Below are positions 42,700-53,376 of a DNA stretch of 64,000 bases, piece by piece. Source of the DNA: Phocaeicola faecium (GTDB taxonomy: Bacteria; Bacteroidota; Bacteroidia; Bacteroidales; Bacteroidaceae); the NCBI RefSeq assembly GCF_014837055.1, contig NZ_JACSPQ010000001.1:1111970-1175969 (forward strand), written 5' to 3'. The notes beneath the pieces are model-generated. The model had not been told where the DNA came from. It did not search any database and was given only the letters and a program-made list of their open reading frames with translations. Position 1 is the stretch's first letter. The number at the start of each line of letters is the position of its first letter. The translations under genes and the position numbers were made by a program.

Positions 42700-43371
42700 T
42701 TAGAAAGATTGCAAACAATATTCTATCTCATTTTTTATTTCATCGGCTAAGGCACATACATCCGGCTTATCCGATTTACACAAAAGTCCTAACGGGCGGC
42801 TTATCTTTTTCCAATTATTTTTCGAACGTGTTCCATACTTACGCAAGGCGGTTGCCGCAGCTTTTCGCACTTGTAATGAGTCACTTTCCAACCCGGTAAA
42901 GGCTTGGTCGAAAAACTCGGCTTCTGCCCGGTCGTCCAACTGCAAGCCTTGCATAATCAAACGTGCCGTCAATAAGAAACCGCATACCTGAAAATACTCA
43001 CGCTCGTTTGCCATCCACGGGAAAATCACTTCGGAAGCATACGGCAGGTGTTGGAAAAGATTCATTACCGTATATTCTGCCAATTCCGGATAATGAATGT
43101 CTTCAATCCATATTTCAGCGATGTCCTGATAAAAGGAGTCAACCGGCTGGAGCAGTCCCGCCATGATTTTACATTCGCGAATATTTTCTTTCCAAAGAGC
43201 CTGTGCCAAATCATGATTCGGTTCGTATTCCGCCGCAATTTCCTTGATACGGGGATATTCGATTCCGAAATTCAATTTATAGTCCATCCCTTTGTCTCGC
43301 ATACTTTGCGAAATCATGCCGTTCATATAAAGCCGGAGCTTTGATTTTATTTCTTTAAGAGTTTCATGCAT
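42700..43371 (-). CDS. DNA alkylation repair-like HEAT protein
   Basis: 223 residues of repeated helices, with EYPRIKEIAAEYEPNHDLAQ and QVRKAAATALRKYGTRSKNN in the HEAT pattern of AlkD-type proteins. AlkD glycosylases remove alkylated bases; the catalytic Asp and Trp residues cannot be verified by eye, so the enzymatic role is not certain. Confidence 0.75.
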   Translation of the reverse strand: MHETLKEIKSKLRLYMNGMISQSMRDKGMDYKLNFGIEYPRIKEIAAEYEPNHDLAQALWKENIRECKIMAGLLQPVDSFYQDIAEIWIEDIHYPELAEYTVMNLFQHLPYASEVIFPWMANEREYFQVCGFLLTARLIMQGLQLDDRAEAEFFDQAFTGLESDSLQVRKAAATALRKYGTRSKNNWKKISRPLGLLCKSDKPDVCALADEIKNEIEYCLQSF

Positions 43372-43413
43372 AAGTAAATCCGATTTACATAATAAAGATA
43401 CTTGCTTCGGCGG

Positions 43414-45384
43414 CTACAGATTTGAGTAGTCCCGACTATACCGCAACATCTGCTCGGCATAGCCCTCTGCATAACTAATCTTTACGTCTATGATATTTCC
43501 CTCGCCGTCGGTTTCCGGCGTATATACCGGATTGACAAAGCCCTTATAAGGAGCAAGATGTAAAGCGCGATAGCGTTCCAACACTTCGGTATGGAGTTTC
43601 GCGTCTACTTTTACGGCATAGGTTTCAACCAAGCGGCGAGCTGCCTCATAATCTCCTTCGCTCTTAATCCGTTGGATTTCTGCCAACAGTTGTCCGAACA
43701 GTCCGCGGAGTTTTACATAATCATTGATACGTACGTAAGTTTTCCCGTCGCGTTTCACCCACTCCACTACCCGGTCGGCAAGTCCGTGCTCCAAGCTCCA
43801 GCGTGCTATCAACTGCCGATTACGCATGTGGGCTTCCTCCACCGTACATCCCGGCTCGATACGTACCAGTTGAGTCATCAGACCATTCATCATATACGCA
43901 TAATATTCCGCTTTATAGGCTTCCGAGTCAGGGGTCAGTCCGAGTTCCACCATTTTTTCATCAGGCAGGTAATAAAGTCCGAACAAATCGGCACGAGCTT
44001 CTTCGATTGTTGCCCCGTATGCCTTCAGCGCATCGGGGTCGACACCGGGTAATAATTTTCCGGAGCCGTGTCCCAAACATTCATGAAGGTCGGTATGCAA
44101 ATCATCGGTCAGGTCGGCATACTTATTCAATAATGCTCTTTCCACATCACTGTACACGAATTCTTCGCGGAAGCCATTGCCTCGTGCCGCCTGATTATAG
44201 GCAGCAGTCAGATTACCAATGGTTACAGACTTTGAGCCGTGTACGCTTCGAATCCAGTTCGAGTTCGGCAGATTAATGCCGATAGCGGTACTCGGATACA
44301 AATCGCCCGCCAGTATGGCAGCAGTTATCACCTTTGCCGAAACACCTTTCACCGTTTCTTTTTTAAAGCGAGAATCTACTGGCGAATGGTCTTCAAACCA
44401 CTGGGCGTTGTTACTGATGGTTTCAGTACGCCGGGTAGCCTCCATGTCTTTGAAGTTCACGATTGACTCCCAACTGGCTTTCATGCCCAACGGGTCGCCA
44501 TAACTTTCGATAAAGCCATTCACGAAGTCTACCATCGAGTCTGTATCCTTCAGCCACGCGATGGAATAAGCATCAAAAATTTTCAGGTCTCCGGTGTGAT
44601 AGAAATCGATCAACAGGCGGATGACTTGCCGCTGTGCATCGTTTTCCGCTACATCTTCCGCCTTTTCCAGCCATCCTACTATCTTACGCAGAGCGGCATC
44701 ATACATGCCCCCTATTTTCCAGACTTGCTCTTTCACCGTTCCGTTTTCTTTCACCAGCCGGCTGTTCATGCCGTACATTACGGGTTGCTCATCGTCAGGA
44801 GCTTTCAGAGCCGCATAAAAGTCTTCCGCCTCTTTTTGGGTTACTCCCTCATAATAGTTTGCAGCCGAGGTTAAAACCAAATCTTCTCCGTCGGCTTGAT
44901 TTACCCGCTTTGGCATCACGGAAGGATTGAAAATAACGGGGAAAAGTTTATCACACATCGTTTGCACCGTTTCTCCTTCGCCCAGCGGCAGGTACGCCGC
45001 GGGCAAAGAGAGAATCACATCCGACAGGTAGTCGGCTGTAAATCCGGGTACAAACTTATCGCACGCATAATGATGGTGAATGCCGTTCGAAAACCATACT
45101 CGCTTCAGGTAAACCTCCAGTTCATGGAAAGCCGATGCTGTACGGTCTCCCTGATAATGCAAGTAAACAGCTTCAAACAAGCGACGAATTTGCAGGTTAT
45201 ATTTACCGTTTTGATCGAACAGAATATCTCTACCTTCCAAAGCCGCTTGCGACAAATAATATATCAACTGTTTACGCTGCAACGACAATGTTTCGAAACC
45301 GGGAACCCGGTAACGCAACAGTTGCAAATCGGCAAACTGCTCTACAATATAGTCGAACGACGAATCTTCTGTCAACTGTTCCAT
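43414..45384 (-). CDS. Dipeptidyl peptidase III (M49)
   Basis: 656 residues. The zinc site is HECLGHGSGK (434-443), with His434, Glu435 and His439, and the EEARADLFGLYYL third ligand follows. HECLGH is the form known from Bacteroides enzymes. The protein removes dipeptides from peptide N-termini. No signal peptide is evident at this start, so a cytoplasmic location is likely. It follows the AraC-type gene by 11 nt. Confidence 0.93.
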   Translation of the reverse strand: MEQLTEDSSFDYIVEQFADLQLLRYRVPGFETLSLQRKQLIYYLSQAALEGRDILFDQNGKYNLQIRRLFEAVYLHYQGDRTASAFHELEVYLKRVWFSNGIHHHYACDKFVPGFTADYLSDVILSLPAAYLPLGEGETVQTMCDKLFPVIFNPSVMPKRVNQADGEDLVLTSAANYYEGVTQKEAEDFYAALKAPDDEQPVMYGMNSRLVKENGTVKEQVWKIGGMYDAALRKIVGWLEKAEDVAENDAQRQVIRLLIDFYHTGDLKIFDAYSIAWLKDTDSMVDFVNGFIESYGDPLGMKASWESIVNFKDMEATRRTETISNNAQWFEDHSPVDSRFKKETVKGVSAKVITAAILAGDLYPSTAIGINLPNSNWIRSVHGSKSVTIGNLTAAYNQAARGNGFREEFVYSDVERALLNKYADLTDDLHTDLHECLGHGSGKLLPGVDPDALKAYGATIEEARADLFGLYYLPDEKMVELGLTPDSEAYKAEYYAYMMNGLMTQLVRIEPGCTVEEAHMRNRQLIARWSLEHGLADRVVEWVKRDGKTYVRINDYVKLRGLFGQLLAEIQRIKSEGDYEAARRLVETYAVKVDAKLHTEVLERYRALHLAPYKGFVNPVYTPETDGEGNIIDVKISYAEGYAEQMLRYSRDYSNL

Positions 45385-45395
45385 CAGTGTAAAAC

Positions 45396-45863
45396 TTACT
45401 TTTTGGGTGTATGATTAATTCGATACTCGCGAGGTGTTCCCCCCACATGTTTAAAGAAAGCCGCATAAAACGACTGGCGATTGGCAAAACCTACCATCGC
45501 ACTGATTTCCTCTATGGTTTTATCGGCGTATCGTTTATCTACCAACAAATGTTTGGCGTCGCGTATGCGATATTCATTTACCAGACACGTGTAGTTCATG
45601 CCAAAACGCGAATTGATAACTCCGGACAGGTAGCGGGTGTTGGTCTTCAGGTCTTTTGCCAAATCCCGCGCACAGTAATTGGGGTCTTTGTACTTCTTTC
45701 GCGCTACGATGATACTTAAAATATCGTCATACAACTTGTCTGCCAGTTCCGCACGTATCATCTCGCGATAGGCAGCCTTTACAATTTTCCGTTCTCGCAA
45801 GTTATAAGGCAATTTCTTCTCAGATGCCTGTACTTGCGTTTGCTTGTCTTCAGTCTCTCTCAT
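45396..45863 (-). CDS. AraC-family transcriptional regulator
   Basis: 155 residues, mostly a C-terminal AraC DNA-binding domain: NYCARDLAKDLKTNTRYLSG, then IEEISAMVGFANRQSFYAAF and GGTPREYR. The short N-terminus leaves no clear sensor domain. It lies just upstream of the peptidase gene and could share its transcript. Confidence 0.88.
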   Translation of the reverse strand: MRETEDKQTQVQASEKKLPYNLRERKIVKAAYREMIRAELADKLYDDILSIIVARKKYKDPNYCARDLAKDLKTNTRYLSGVINSRFGMNYTCLVNEYRIRDAKHLLVDKRYADKTIEEISAMVGFANRQSFYAAFFKHVGGTPREYRINHTPKK

Positions 45864-46010
45864 CTCTTGTTCATTAAAAATTAAGTTTTACAAATTTGGG
45901 CAGAAGTTTTTTAATTCACAATAGAAACGGGTATATTTTTTCATTTCAATTACAATCTTCTTACTATTTTTTTACGCCTGACAACTTTCTTTTCTTCCCG
46001 GCAAATTGTC

Positions 46011-46018
46011 TATCTTTG
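46011..46018 (+). promoter_or_regulatory. -7 box of the recQ promoter
   Basis: TATCTTTG matches TAnnTTTG 28 nt before the ATG; TTTC at about -33 is a partial match. Confidence 0.5.
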
Positions 46019-46046
46019 CACACCACTTATATTTTTATATCGATTC

Positions 46047-47888
46047 ATGATGCTAAAAACATTAAAAACTTACTTTGGATATACACAATTCCGCCCTTTG
46101 CAGCAAGAAATCATCTCTTGCATCCTCAATAAAAAAGATACGCTCGTACTGATGCCCACGGGAGGAGGAAAATCCATCTGTTACCAACTTCCCGCCCTGA
46201 TGATGGAAGGAACTGCCATTGTGGTTTCACCGCTTATCTCGCTGATGAAAGACCAAGTGGAGTCTCTTCAGGCAAACGGAATAGCGGCAAGAGCACTGAA
46301 CAGCAGCAACAATGAAACGGAAAATGCGAATTTGAGGCTTGAGTGTGCGCAGGGGAAAATAAAACTGCTGTATATATCGCCCGAACGTCTGCTGTCGGAG
46401 GTAGGTTTTCTTTTACGGGACATCAAAATTTCACTCTTTGCCATCGACGAGGCACATTGCATCTCACAGTGGGGGCATGATTTCCGTCCGGAATACACGC
46501 AGCTGAAGGTGCTCCGCCAACAGTTTCCACAAGTCCCCATCGTAGCACTTACGGCTACTGCCGATAAAATTACTCGTCAGGATATTCTTCGGCAGCTCGC
46601 CATGCGCGACCCGCAGATTTTTATTTCTTCGTTCGACCGCCCCAACCTAAGCCTCGAAGTGAAACGCGGATACCAGCAAAAAGAGAAGATACGCGCCATC
46701 GTAAAGTTCATCGAACGTCATCCCGGCGAAAGCGGCATCATCTACTGCATGAGCCGGAACGGAACGGAGAAGGTGGCGGAGCTGCTTGAAGAGAAAGGAT
46801 TCAAAGTGGCAGTTTATCACGCGGGGTTAGACAACTTGGAGCGCGAAAAAGCACAAGACGACTTCATCAATGACCGCGTACAGATAGTTTGTGCCACCAT
46901 CGCTTTCGGAATGGGAATAGACAAATCGAACGTACGGTGGGTTATCCATTACAACTTGCCCAAAAGCATTGAAAGTTTTTATCAAGAGATAGGAAGAGCC
47001 GGACGCGACGGATTGCCCAGCGACACGTTGTTGTTTTACTCGTTCGGCGACATCGTTCTGCTTTCTAAATTTGCTGCCGAAAGCAAACAGCAGGATATTA
47101 ATTTGGAAAAGCTGAACCGTATGCAGCAGTATGCCGAATCGGATATTTGCCGACGGCGTATCTTGTTGAACTATTTCGGCGAGACGGCAGACCACGACTG
47201 CGGGAATTGCGACGTTTGCCGCAACCCTCCCGAACGTTTCGACGGCACTATCATCGTACAGAAAGCCTTGAGTGCCATCGCCCGCACCGACCAGCAGGTA
47301 GGAACGCGCACGCTGACGGATATTCTGAAAGGAGCCGTTACGCAGGAAATCATTGACAAGGGATACGACAAACTGAAGACTTACGGAGCAGGACGTGACA
47401 TCCCGGCCCGCGACTGGCAGGATTACCTTTTGCAGATGTTGAACTTGGGATATTTTGAGGTGGCTTACAACGAAAACAACCATCTGAAAATTACGGAAGC
47501 CGGCAGGAAAGTCTTGTTCGGACACGCCACGGCACAATTGGTTGTAATCAAGCGAGAGGAACGTACCGTCAAGCCATCGCGCAAGAGTACGCGGAAAGAT
47601 GTTTCGTTGCAACCGGTCATCCCCACCCTTATTCCTGCAATCTTCGAAGATGAAGATGAACAACTGTTTGAGACGCTGCGCCAACTGCGCAAACAGCTTG
47701 CCGACCAACAGGCTATTCCTTCCTACATCGTACTATCCGACAAGACATTACACTTACTCGCTTCACGTCAGCCCCGCACGCTCGATGCTTTCGGCGAGAT
47801 AAGCGGAATAGGTGAATACAAAAAGAAGAAATACGGTAAAGATTTTATTGAAGCAATAGAAGCGTATAAAGCGGAAAACAAGCGGTAA
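46047..47888 (+). CDS. recQ: RecQ DNA helicase
   Basis: 613 residues. Walker A is in LMPTGGGKSICYQLPAL, motif II in DEAHCISQWGHDFRPEY, and motif VI in QEIGRAGRDGLPS. The RQC zinc site is CRRRILLNYFGE plus CGNCDVC, and an HRDC domain ends the protein (about 530-610). It unwinds recombination and replication intermediates. Start at 46047; a second ATG at 46050 is possible. Confidence 0.96.
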   Translation: MMLKTLKTYFGYTQFRPLQQEIISCILNKKDTLVLMPTGGGKSICYQLPALMMEGTAIVVSPLISLMKDQVESLQANGIAARALNSSNNETENANLRLECAQGKIKLLYISPERLLSEVGFLLRDIKISLFAIDEAHCISQWGHDFRPEYTQLKVLRQQFPQVPIVALTATADKITRQDILRQLAMRDPQIFISSFDRPNLSLEVKRGYQQKEKIRAIVKFIERHPGESGIIYCMSRNGTEKVAELLEEKGFKVAVYHAGLDNLEREKAQDDFINDRVQIVCATIAFGMGIDKSNVRWVIHYNLPKSIESFYQEIGRAGRDGLPSDTLLFYSFGDIVLLSKFAAESKQQDINLEKLNRMQQYAESDICRRRILLNYFGETADHDCGNCDVCRNPPERFDGTIIVQKALSAIARTDQQVGTRTLTDILKGAVTQEIIDKGYDKLKTYGAGRDIPARDWQDYLLQMLNLGYFEVAYNENNHLKITEAGRKVLFGHATAQLVVIKREERTVKPSRKSTRKDVSLQPVIPTLIPAIFEDEDEQLFETLRQLRKQLADQQAIPSYIVLSDKTLHLLASRQPRTLDAFGEISGIGEYKKKKYGKDFIEAIEAYKAENKR

Positions 47889-47912
47889 TCCGTCTTAAAA
47901 CAGTTCTTAAAA

Positions 47913-48011
47913 TTTCTATGGGTAAAGTGTTCGATTCTTACCCATAGAAAGTGATTACCTTCCGAATAGAAAGTGGTCGTCTTCCGAATAGAATTTCCCT
48001 TCGCTATGGGA
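47913..48011. repeat. Intergenic palindrome and 22-bp tandem repeats
   Basis: TTTCTATGGGTAA (47913-47925) pairs with TTACCCATAGAAA (47938-47950). After that two 22-bp units (47944-47965, 47966-47987) and a partial third unit share ATAGAAA and CTTCCGA. A GCTATGGGA lies at 48003-48011. Related words occur at 53224-53282 and 60324-60333. The hairpin could also end the recQ transcript. No gene is seen in 47889-48049. Confidence 0.55.
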
Positions 48012-48049
48012 TAAAAAAAACGGCAGCCCGCCACACTGAAAAATCGCTG

Positions 48050-48775
48050 TCACAGCTCGGAATAAAAAGTTTCCCAAGCCTCGTTAAACGCTGGCATAGA
48101 AGGGAATAACAAATCTGCTCCTTCGTCTAACAAAGTCTTATCGGGCAGAGGCCCCGTATTGACTGCCACGGTAAAAATACCTGCCGCCACTCCGGCACGC
48201 ACGCCCAGCGGAGCATTCTCTACAACAATCGCTTCATTAGGTTGAATCCCTGCTTTCCGAAGCGCCATCAGGTAAGGTTCGGGATTGGGTTTGCCATATT
48301 TCACATCGAACGCCGTTACCATCAGTTCGGGCTTGAATATATCAGGGAAATGATGGTTCAACTTATCCAGCAGCGATTTCTGTCCCGACCCGGTCACTAC
48401 CATCGGAATAAGTCCCTCTTGTTTGATTTTAAGCAACACTTCGTAAGCCCCCGGCATCCGTTCAGGCTTCGCCAGCCGAGAAAAAATATCGCTTTTGGTT
48501 TGATAGATTTCCTTAATCTCAGCCTCGGTAGCTTCATGTCCGCGCTCACGCAGACTGACGATATTAATGGTCGAAGCTCCGGTACGCCCTTCGTGCAGAT
48601 AAGCCTCTTCAGGACTTAGCGTCATACCGTAAAGTTGCATAGCCTCATGCCAAGCAGCAGCATGATTCTTCATCGAATCAAACAGAACACCGTCCATATC
48701 GAAAAGAACGGCTTTTAATGAAATAGAAGGATACTTATGAGTTTGAAGATATTGGGTAATAGCTTGTTCGTACAC
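48050..48775 (-). CDS. HAD-family phosphatase (beta-phosphoglucomutase-like)
   Basis: 241 residues. The catalytic start is FDMDGVLFDSM (residues about 25-35), with PMVVTGSGQKSLLDKL and YGKPNPEPYLMALRKAG as the second and third HAD motifs, and VENAPLGVRAGVAAG. Subfamily I HAD hydrolases of this kind act on sugar phosphates; the exact substrate is unknown. Confidence 0.9.
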   Translation of the reverse strand: MYEQAITQYLQTHKYPSISLKAVLFDMDGVLFDSMKNHAAAWHEAMQLYGMTLSPEEAYLHEGRTGASTINIVSLRERGHEATEAEIKEIYQTKSDIFSRLAKPERMPGAYEVLLKIKQEGLIPMVVTGSGQKSLLDKLNHHFPDIFKPELMVTAFDVKYGKPNPEPYLMALRKAGIQPNEAIVVENAPLGVRAGVAAGIFTVAVNTGPLPDKTLLDEGADLLFPSMPAFNEAWETFYSEL

Positions 48776-48820
48776 TGTTTGTAGTTTAAAATGGAAAATG
48801 ATATATTTAAAACAAAAAGA

Positions 48821-48852
48821 AAATGGAGAATTAAAGGCTTAATTCTCCATTT
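48821..48852 (-). terminator. Terminator of pgi
   Basis: AAATGGAGAATTAA and TTAATTCTCCATTT form a 14-bp perfect stem with a 4-nt loop; on the minus strand CTTTTTGTTTT follows. Confidence 0.88.
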
Positions 48853-48866
48853 CCAACGCTTTCGGC

Positions 48867-50213
48867 TTATTTCAACCGTGCCTGAATAGCTTCTGATTCT
48901 TTTTCATAACCCGGCTTGTTCAAAAGAGCAAACATGTTTTTCTTATATGCCTCTACGCCCGGCTGGTTAAACGGATTGACACCCAGCAGGTAACCGCTGA
49001 TACCGCAAGCCTTTTCGAAGAAATAAATCAACTGTCCCAAATAATATTCGTTAAGTACAGGGACACTTACACGCAGGTTAGGAACTCCACCGTCAACGTG
49101 TGCCAGCTGCGTACCCAGTTCTGCCATCTTGTTTACTTCGTCTACACGCTTGCCTGCAAGGAAGTTCAAACCGTCGAGGTTTTCTTCATCTGTCGGTACA
49201 CGGAGTTCGTGGTTCGGAGTTTCGACAGACACCACGGTTTCGAAAATCGTACGTTCACCTTGCTGAATCCATTGTCCCATAGAGTGAAGGTCGGTAGAAA
49301 AATCTACTGAGCTGGGATAAATACCTTTGTTATCCTTTCCTTCCGACTCACCGTAAAGTTGTTTCCACCACTCCATGAAGTAATGAAGTTTAGGCTGGAA
49401 GTTTACAAGGATTTCAATTTTCTTGCCTTCCTTGTAAAGTTCGTTACGGGTAGCTGCATAAAGAGCAGCAGGATTTTCCATCATATTTTCGTTCGCACAT
49501 ACTTTTTCCATTTCGCAGGCTCCGGCTACCAACTGTTCGATGTCGATACCGGCAACGGCTATCGGAAGCAAACCTACCGGAGTAAGTACAGAGAAACGAC
49601 CTCCTACGTTATCAGGGATGATGAATGACTTATACCCCTCTTTGTCAGCCGTTACACGGGCTGCCCCTTTCTTGGCATCGGTTACAGCTACAATGACCTT
49701 ACGCGCCATTTCTTTGCCGCGCTGGTCTTCGCATTGCTTTTTCAGCAGGCGGAACGCAAGAGCAGTTTCGGTAGTTGTACCCGACTTTGAAATATTGATA
49801 ACACCAAATTTTTTATTTTTCAAGAATTCAGTAAGTTCAGCCAAATAATCCTCGCCAATGTTATGTCCGGCAAAAACGATAATCGGTTGTCCGGCTTTCT
49901 TTTCTTCCAGCCACAGGAAACTGTTCGACATGGCTTCGATAACGGCGCGTGCACCTAAATAGCTACCTCCGATACCGGCTACCACCACAACTTCGCAATT
50001 CTGGCGGAGTGTTTCAGCAGTCGCTTTCAGGTCGGCCAAATGTTCTTTAGTTATCGAAGAAGGCAAATGTAACCAGCCCAGAAAATCATTTCCCAGTCCC
50101 GTGCCTTTCTCTAAAGTTTCCATACATTCTTTCACTTTCGGCTCATAAGCAGCCAAACTTTCTTTCGTGATAAACCCTAAAGTTTTTTCGACGTTAAGTG
50201 TAATGTTTCCCAT
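48867..50213 (-). CDS. pgi: Glucose-6-phosphate isomerase
   Basis: 448 residues, typical of the shorter bacterial type. It interconverts glucose-6-phosphate and fructose-6-phosphate. [15 protein letters not shown] and [16 protein letters not shown] are the substrate-binding loops; the C-terminal [18 protein letters not shown] is the family signature. It is downstream of gpsA in the same direction (13-nt gap). Confidence 0.97.
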   Translation of the reverse strand: MGNITLNVEKTLGFITKESLAAYEPKVKECMETLEKGTGLGNDFLGWLHLPSSITKEHLADLKATAETLRQNCEVVVVAGIGGSYLGARAVIEAMSNSFLWLEEKKAGQPIIVFAGHNIGEDYLAELTEFLKNKKFGVINISKSGTTTETALAFRLLKKQCEDQRGKEMARKVIVAVTDAKKGAARVTADKEGYKSFIIPDNVGGRFSVLTPVGLLPIAVAGIDIEQLVAGACEMEKVCANENMMENPAALYAATRNELYKEGKKIEILVNFQPKLHYFMEWWKQLYGESEGKDNKGIYPSSVDFSTDLHSMGQWIQQGERTIFETVVSVETPNHELRVPTDEENLDGLNFLAGKRVDEVNKMAELGTQLAHVDGGVPNLRVSVPVLNEYYLGQLIYFFEKACGISGYLLGVNPFNQPGVEAYKKNMFALLNKPGYEKESEAIQARLK

Positions 50214-50226
50214 AACTATCTGTATT

Positions 50227-51222
50227 TTATCTGAATGAATCAGTTAATAATTTAATCTCGATCATCGGAGCAATGCGTTCGTAAAGGATATTATAAACCG
50301 CATCCACTATCGGCATATTGACATGCAGATGCTTGTTCAACTCTTTAATGCACTTTGTTCCGTAATATCCTTCGGCTATCATCTCCATTTCAATCTGAGC
50401 GCTCTTTACGGAATATCCCTTACCTATCATCGTTCCGAATACACGGTTTCGGCTGAAATTGGAATAAGCCGTTACAAGCAAATCGCCCAAATAGGCTGAA
50501 TCATTCGTACAACGATTCACCGGATGAACCGTATCAAGGAAACGGTTCATTTCCTGTAAGGCGTTAGAAACCAATACCGCTTGGAAATTATCGCCATACT
50601 TCAGCCCACTGCAAATACCGGCTGCTATCGCATATACATTCTTTAATACGGAAGCATATTCGATGCCTGCCACATCGGTATTGACCGATGTTTTAACGTA
50701 GTGTCCTGAAAGCTGACGTGCAAAGAGCCGCGCTTTCTCTATGTCCTTACACCCCACGGTGAGATAAGAAAGCCGCTCCAATGCGATTTCTTCGGCATGG
50801 CATGGTCCAGCCAAAACTGCAATATTTTCTTCGGGAACGTCGTATACCTTATGGAAATAATCGGAAATTATCATATTTTCATCGGGGACGATTCCCTTAA
50901 TGGCGGTAACGATGAACTTATCCTTTAACTTGGTTTTTAGCTTCTTCAGGTGGCTTTTCAGATATGGCGAGGGAGTGACGAATATCAGCGTGTCTGATTC
51001 GCGCACTACCTTGTTTATGTCTGAAGAAAAGCTGATACGCTTCACGTCGAAACGTACGCTCGTCAGATAAGCCGGATTATGCCCCAGCCGCTTGAAGTCT
51101 TCTATCCTATCGTCACGGCGCATATACCAGTTTATCGTGTCTGCTTGGGCTAATATAATCTTAGCGATAGCAGTAGCCCAGCTTCCTCCACCCATGATTG
51201 CTATTTTACCGGGTAATTTCAT
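50227..51222 (-). CDS. gpsA: Glycerol-3-phosphate dehydrogenase [NAD(P)+]
   Basis: 331 residues. The NAD-binding start is [20 protein letters not shown]; the catalytic segments [11 protein letters not shown] and [23 protein letters not shown] hold the catalytic Lys. It makes glycerol-3-phosphate for phospholipids. Between lysS and pgi. Confidence 0.95.
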   Translation of the reverse strand: MKLPGKIAIMGGGSWATAIAKIILAQADTINWYMRRDDRIEDFKRLGHNPAYLTSVRFDVKRISFSSDINKVVRESDTLIFVTPSPYLKSHLKKLKTKLKDKFIVTAIKGIVPDENMIISDYFHKVYDVPEENIAVLAGPCHAEEIALERLSYLTVGCKDIEKARLFARQLSGHYVKTSVNTDVAGIEYASVLKNVYAIAAGICSGLKYGDNFQAVLVSNALQEMNRFLDTVHPVNRCTNDSAYLGDLLVTAYSNFSRNRVFGTMIGKGYSVKSAQIEMEMIAEGYYGTKCIKELNKHLHVNMPIVDAVYNILYERIAPMIEIKLLTDSFR

Positions 51223-51243
51223 ATCAATTTAATTGAAAATCAA

Positions 51244-51285
51244 AAATGGGGAATTGTGAATCGAATCGTTATCAAATCCCCATTT
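51244..51285 (-). terminator. Terminator-like hairpin after lysS
   Basis: AAATGGGG and CCCCATTT form an 8-bp stem (minus strand AAATGGGGATTTG...), with a TTTTTGATTTTC tract after it. It would separate lysS from gpsA. Confidence 0.65.
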
Positions 51286-51290
51286 CCAAT

Positions 51291-53012
51291 TTATTTCGTC
51301 CAGTTAGCAACTTCTTCAACAGACGGATTAGTCAGTCCTAATTTATATTTCTTATTTATACCACAAATATCTTGGTGCAACTTCTGAGGATTAACCTCTT
51401 TCATGTCTGCCACCATGTTATATCCTGCTTTCTGGATTACGGGAACCCATTCTTCGGGGATACCCAATTCCATAAACTTGGCAGGAGCATCCTTCGGGAC
51501 TACTTTTTCAGGACGCATTTGCGGGAAGAATAATACTTCCTGAATGGTGCTCTGACCGGTCATCAGCATTGTAAGACGGTCCATACCGATACCCATACCC
51601 GAAGTAGGAGGCATACCGTATTCCAATGCACGGACAAAGTCTTTGTCAATAACCATTGCTTCATCGTCTCCTTTCTCGCTCAGACGCATCTGTTCTTCAA
51701 AGCGTTCCAACTGGTCTATCGGGTCGTTCAGTTCCGAATAAGCGTTACACAACTCTTTTCCGTTCACCATCAGTTCGAAGCGTTCGGTCAGTTCGGGGTT
51801 TGTGCGATGACGTTTCGTAAGCGGAGACATCTCCTTCGGATAGTCGGTGATAAACGTAGGCTGGATGTAGTGACCTTCACAGAACTCGCCGAAGATTTCG
51901 TCAATCAGCTTGCCCTTGCCCATCGTGTCGTCTATCTCCATATTCAGTTTCCGGCACACTTCGCGAATCTGGTCTTCATCCATGCCCGTAAGGTCATAGC
52001 CCGTAAATTCTTTGATGGAATCAAGCATCGTTACGCGCTTATACGGAGCCTTGAAGTTTATCAGGTTTTCGCCTACCTGCACTTCGGTAGTACCGTTTAC
52101 GTCCAGACAGATTTTTTCAATCATCTGTTCGGTAAACTTCATCATCCAGTTATAATCCTTGTAAGCTACATAGATTTCCATGCAGGTAAACTCCGGATTG
52201 TGCGTACGGTCCATACCTTCGTTACGGAAGTTTTTACCGATTTCGTAAACGCCCTCGAAACCGCCTACTATCAGACGTTTCAAGTAAAGTTCGCTGGCGA
52301 TACGCATATAAAGCGGAATATCCAGTGCGTTATGGTGAGTGATGAACGGACGTGCCGCCGCTCCTCCGGGGATAGCCTGAAGAATAGGAGTTTCTACTTC
52401 TACATATCCTTTTGCGTCGAAATACTCGCGCATGGACTTATATACTCTTGAGCGTTTCAGGAAGATGTCTTTCACGCCGTCGTTTACCACGAGGTCGACG
52501 TAACGCTGACGATAACGCAGTTCGGGGTCTTCAAACTTGTCGTACGCCACGCCGTCTTTGTACTTCACGATAGGAAGCGGACGGATGGATTTCGAGAGGA
52601 CTGTCAATTTCTGTGCATGAATAGAAATTTCCCCCATCTGCGTACGGAACACAAATCCTTCGATGCCTATAAAGTCGCCCAAATCGAGCAATCGTTTAAA
52701 CACTACATTATATAAATCTTTATTTTCACCCGGACAGATATCATCGCGGGTAATATAGACTTGGATACGACCTTTAGAGTCTTGAAGTTCGATGAAAGAA
52801 GCCTTTCCCATTACGCGGCGCGACATGATTCGTCCTGCCACTGATACCTTACGCGGTTCTGCCTCGTCATCTTTAAATTCGGCTTTTATATCTGTCGAAA
52901 AAGCGTTTGTTACATACTCGGCTGCGGGATAAGGTTCAATGCCCATCGCTCTCAACTCGTTCAGACTGTTTCGTCTGATAATCTCCTGTTCACTTAACTC
53001 TAATACGTTCAT
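51291..53012 (-). CDS. lysS: Lysyl-tRNA synthetase (class II)
   Basis: 573 residues. An OB-fold anticodon-binding domain (about 55-150) is followed by the class II core with motif 2 FRNEGMDRTHNPEFTCMEIY and motif 3 GMGIGMDRLTMLM. The final 70 residues (about 505-573, ending PSVEEVANW) are an extra C-terminal extension beyond motif 3. This charges tRNA-Lys. Confidence 0.97.
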   Translation of the reverse strand: MNVLELSEQEIIRRNSLNELRAMGIEPYPAAEYVTNAFSTDIKAEFKDDEAEPRKVSVAGRIMSRRVMGKASFIELQDSKGRIQVYITRDDICPGENKDLYNVVFKRLLDLGDFIGIEGFVFRTQMGEISIHAQKLTVLSKSIRPLPIVKYKDGVAYDKFEDPELRYRQRYVDLVVNDGVKDIFLKRSRVYKSMREYFDAKGYVEVETPILQAIPGGAAARPFITHHNALDIPLYMRIASELYLKRLIVGGFEGVYEIGKNFRNEGMDRTHNPEFTCMEIYVAYKDYNWMMKFTEQMIEKICLDVNGTTEVQVGENLINFKAPYKRVTMLDSIKEFTGYDLTGMDEDQIREVCRKLNMEIDDTMGKGKLIDEIFGEFCEGHYIQPTFITDYPKEMSPLTKRHRTNPELTERFELMVNGKELCNAYSELNDPIDQLERFEEQMRLSEKGDDEAMVIDKDFVRALEYGMPPTSGMGIGMDRLTMLMTGQSTIQEVLFFPQMRPEKVVPKDAPAKFMELGIPEEWVPVIQKAGYNMVADMKEVNPQKLHQDICGINKKYKLGLTNPSVEEVANWTK

Positions 53013-53376
53013 CTGTTAATGCATTAACTCAAATTCGCTACAAAAATAAAAAACATTTTGCAAAACTCGCCTATAATCAAGCGAGTTTTTATACATACCG
53101 ACACAAAACGGGGGAAAAGCCTCTGATGTTTCTCCCCTCTTGCCGCCCCTCAGACACCTGTTTGCAGAAGGCTCATACCACCGCCTTACAGCGGTAAAAA
53201 AACGCTACCCGAAGCGTAAGCAAGTTCTATGGGTAGAACAGGTCAACGCTACCGCATAAGATTAGTAACATTTCCCATAGCGTTTCAAGCGGGACAAAAG
53301 ATAATAATTTTTTAATTTATCCCATTCAGAATTTATTTTATCCTGAATATTTCTTACCTTTGACCTCTACCAAATT
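53013..53376. other. Intergenic region with several hairpins
   Basis: A stem AAAACTCGC/GCGAGTTTT (53062-53089) lies upstream of lysS, and a minus-strand TATTTTTG box (53041-53048) may be its -7 element. Further hairpins: CCGC-CTTACA-GCGG (about 53179), ACGCT/AGCGT, GTTCTATGGGTAGAAC (53224-53239), and the TCCCATAGCG word (53273-53282). The -7 box TACCTTTG (53355-53362) serves the amidase gene. No gene is seen. Confidence 0.5.

Noticed and set aside
46827-47708. 293-codon minus-strand frame opposite recQ
   Set aside because: Shadow of recQ, which has all helicase motifs in the + frame.
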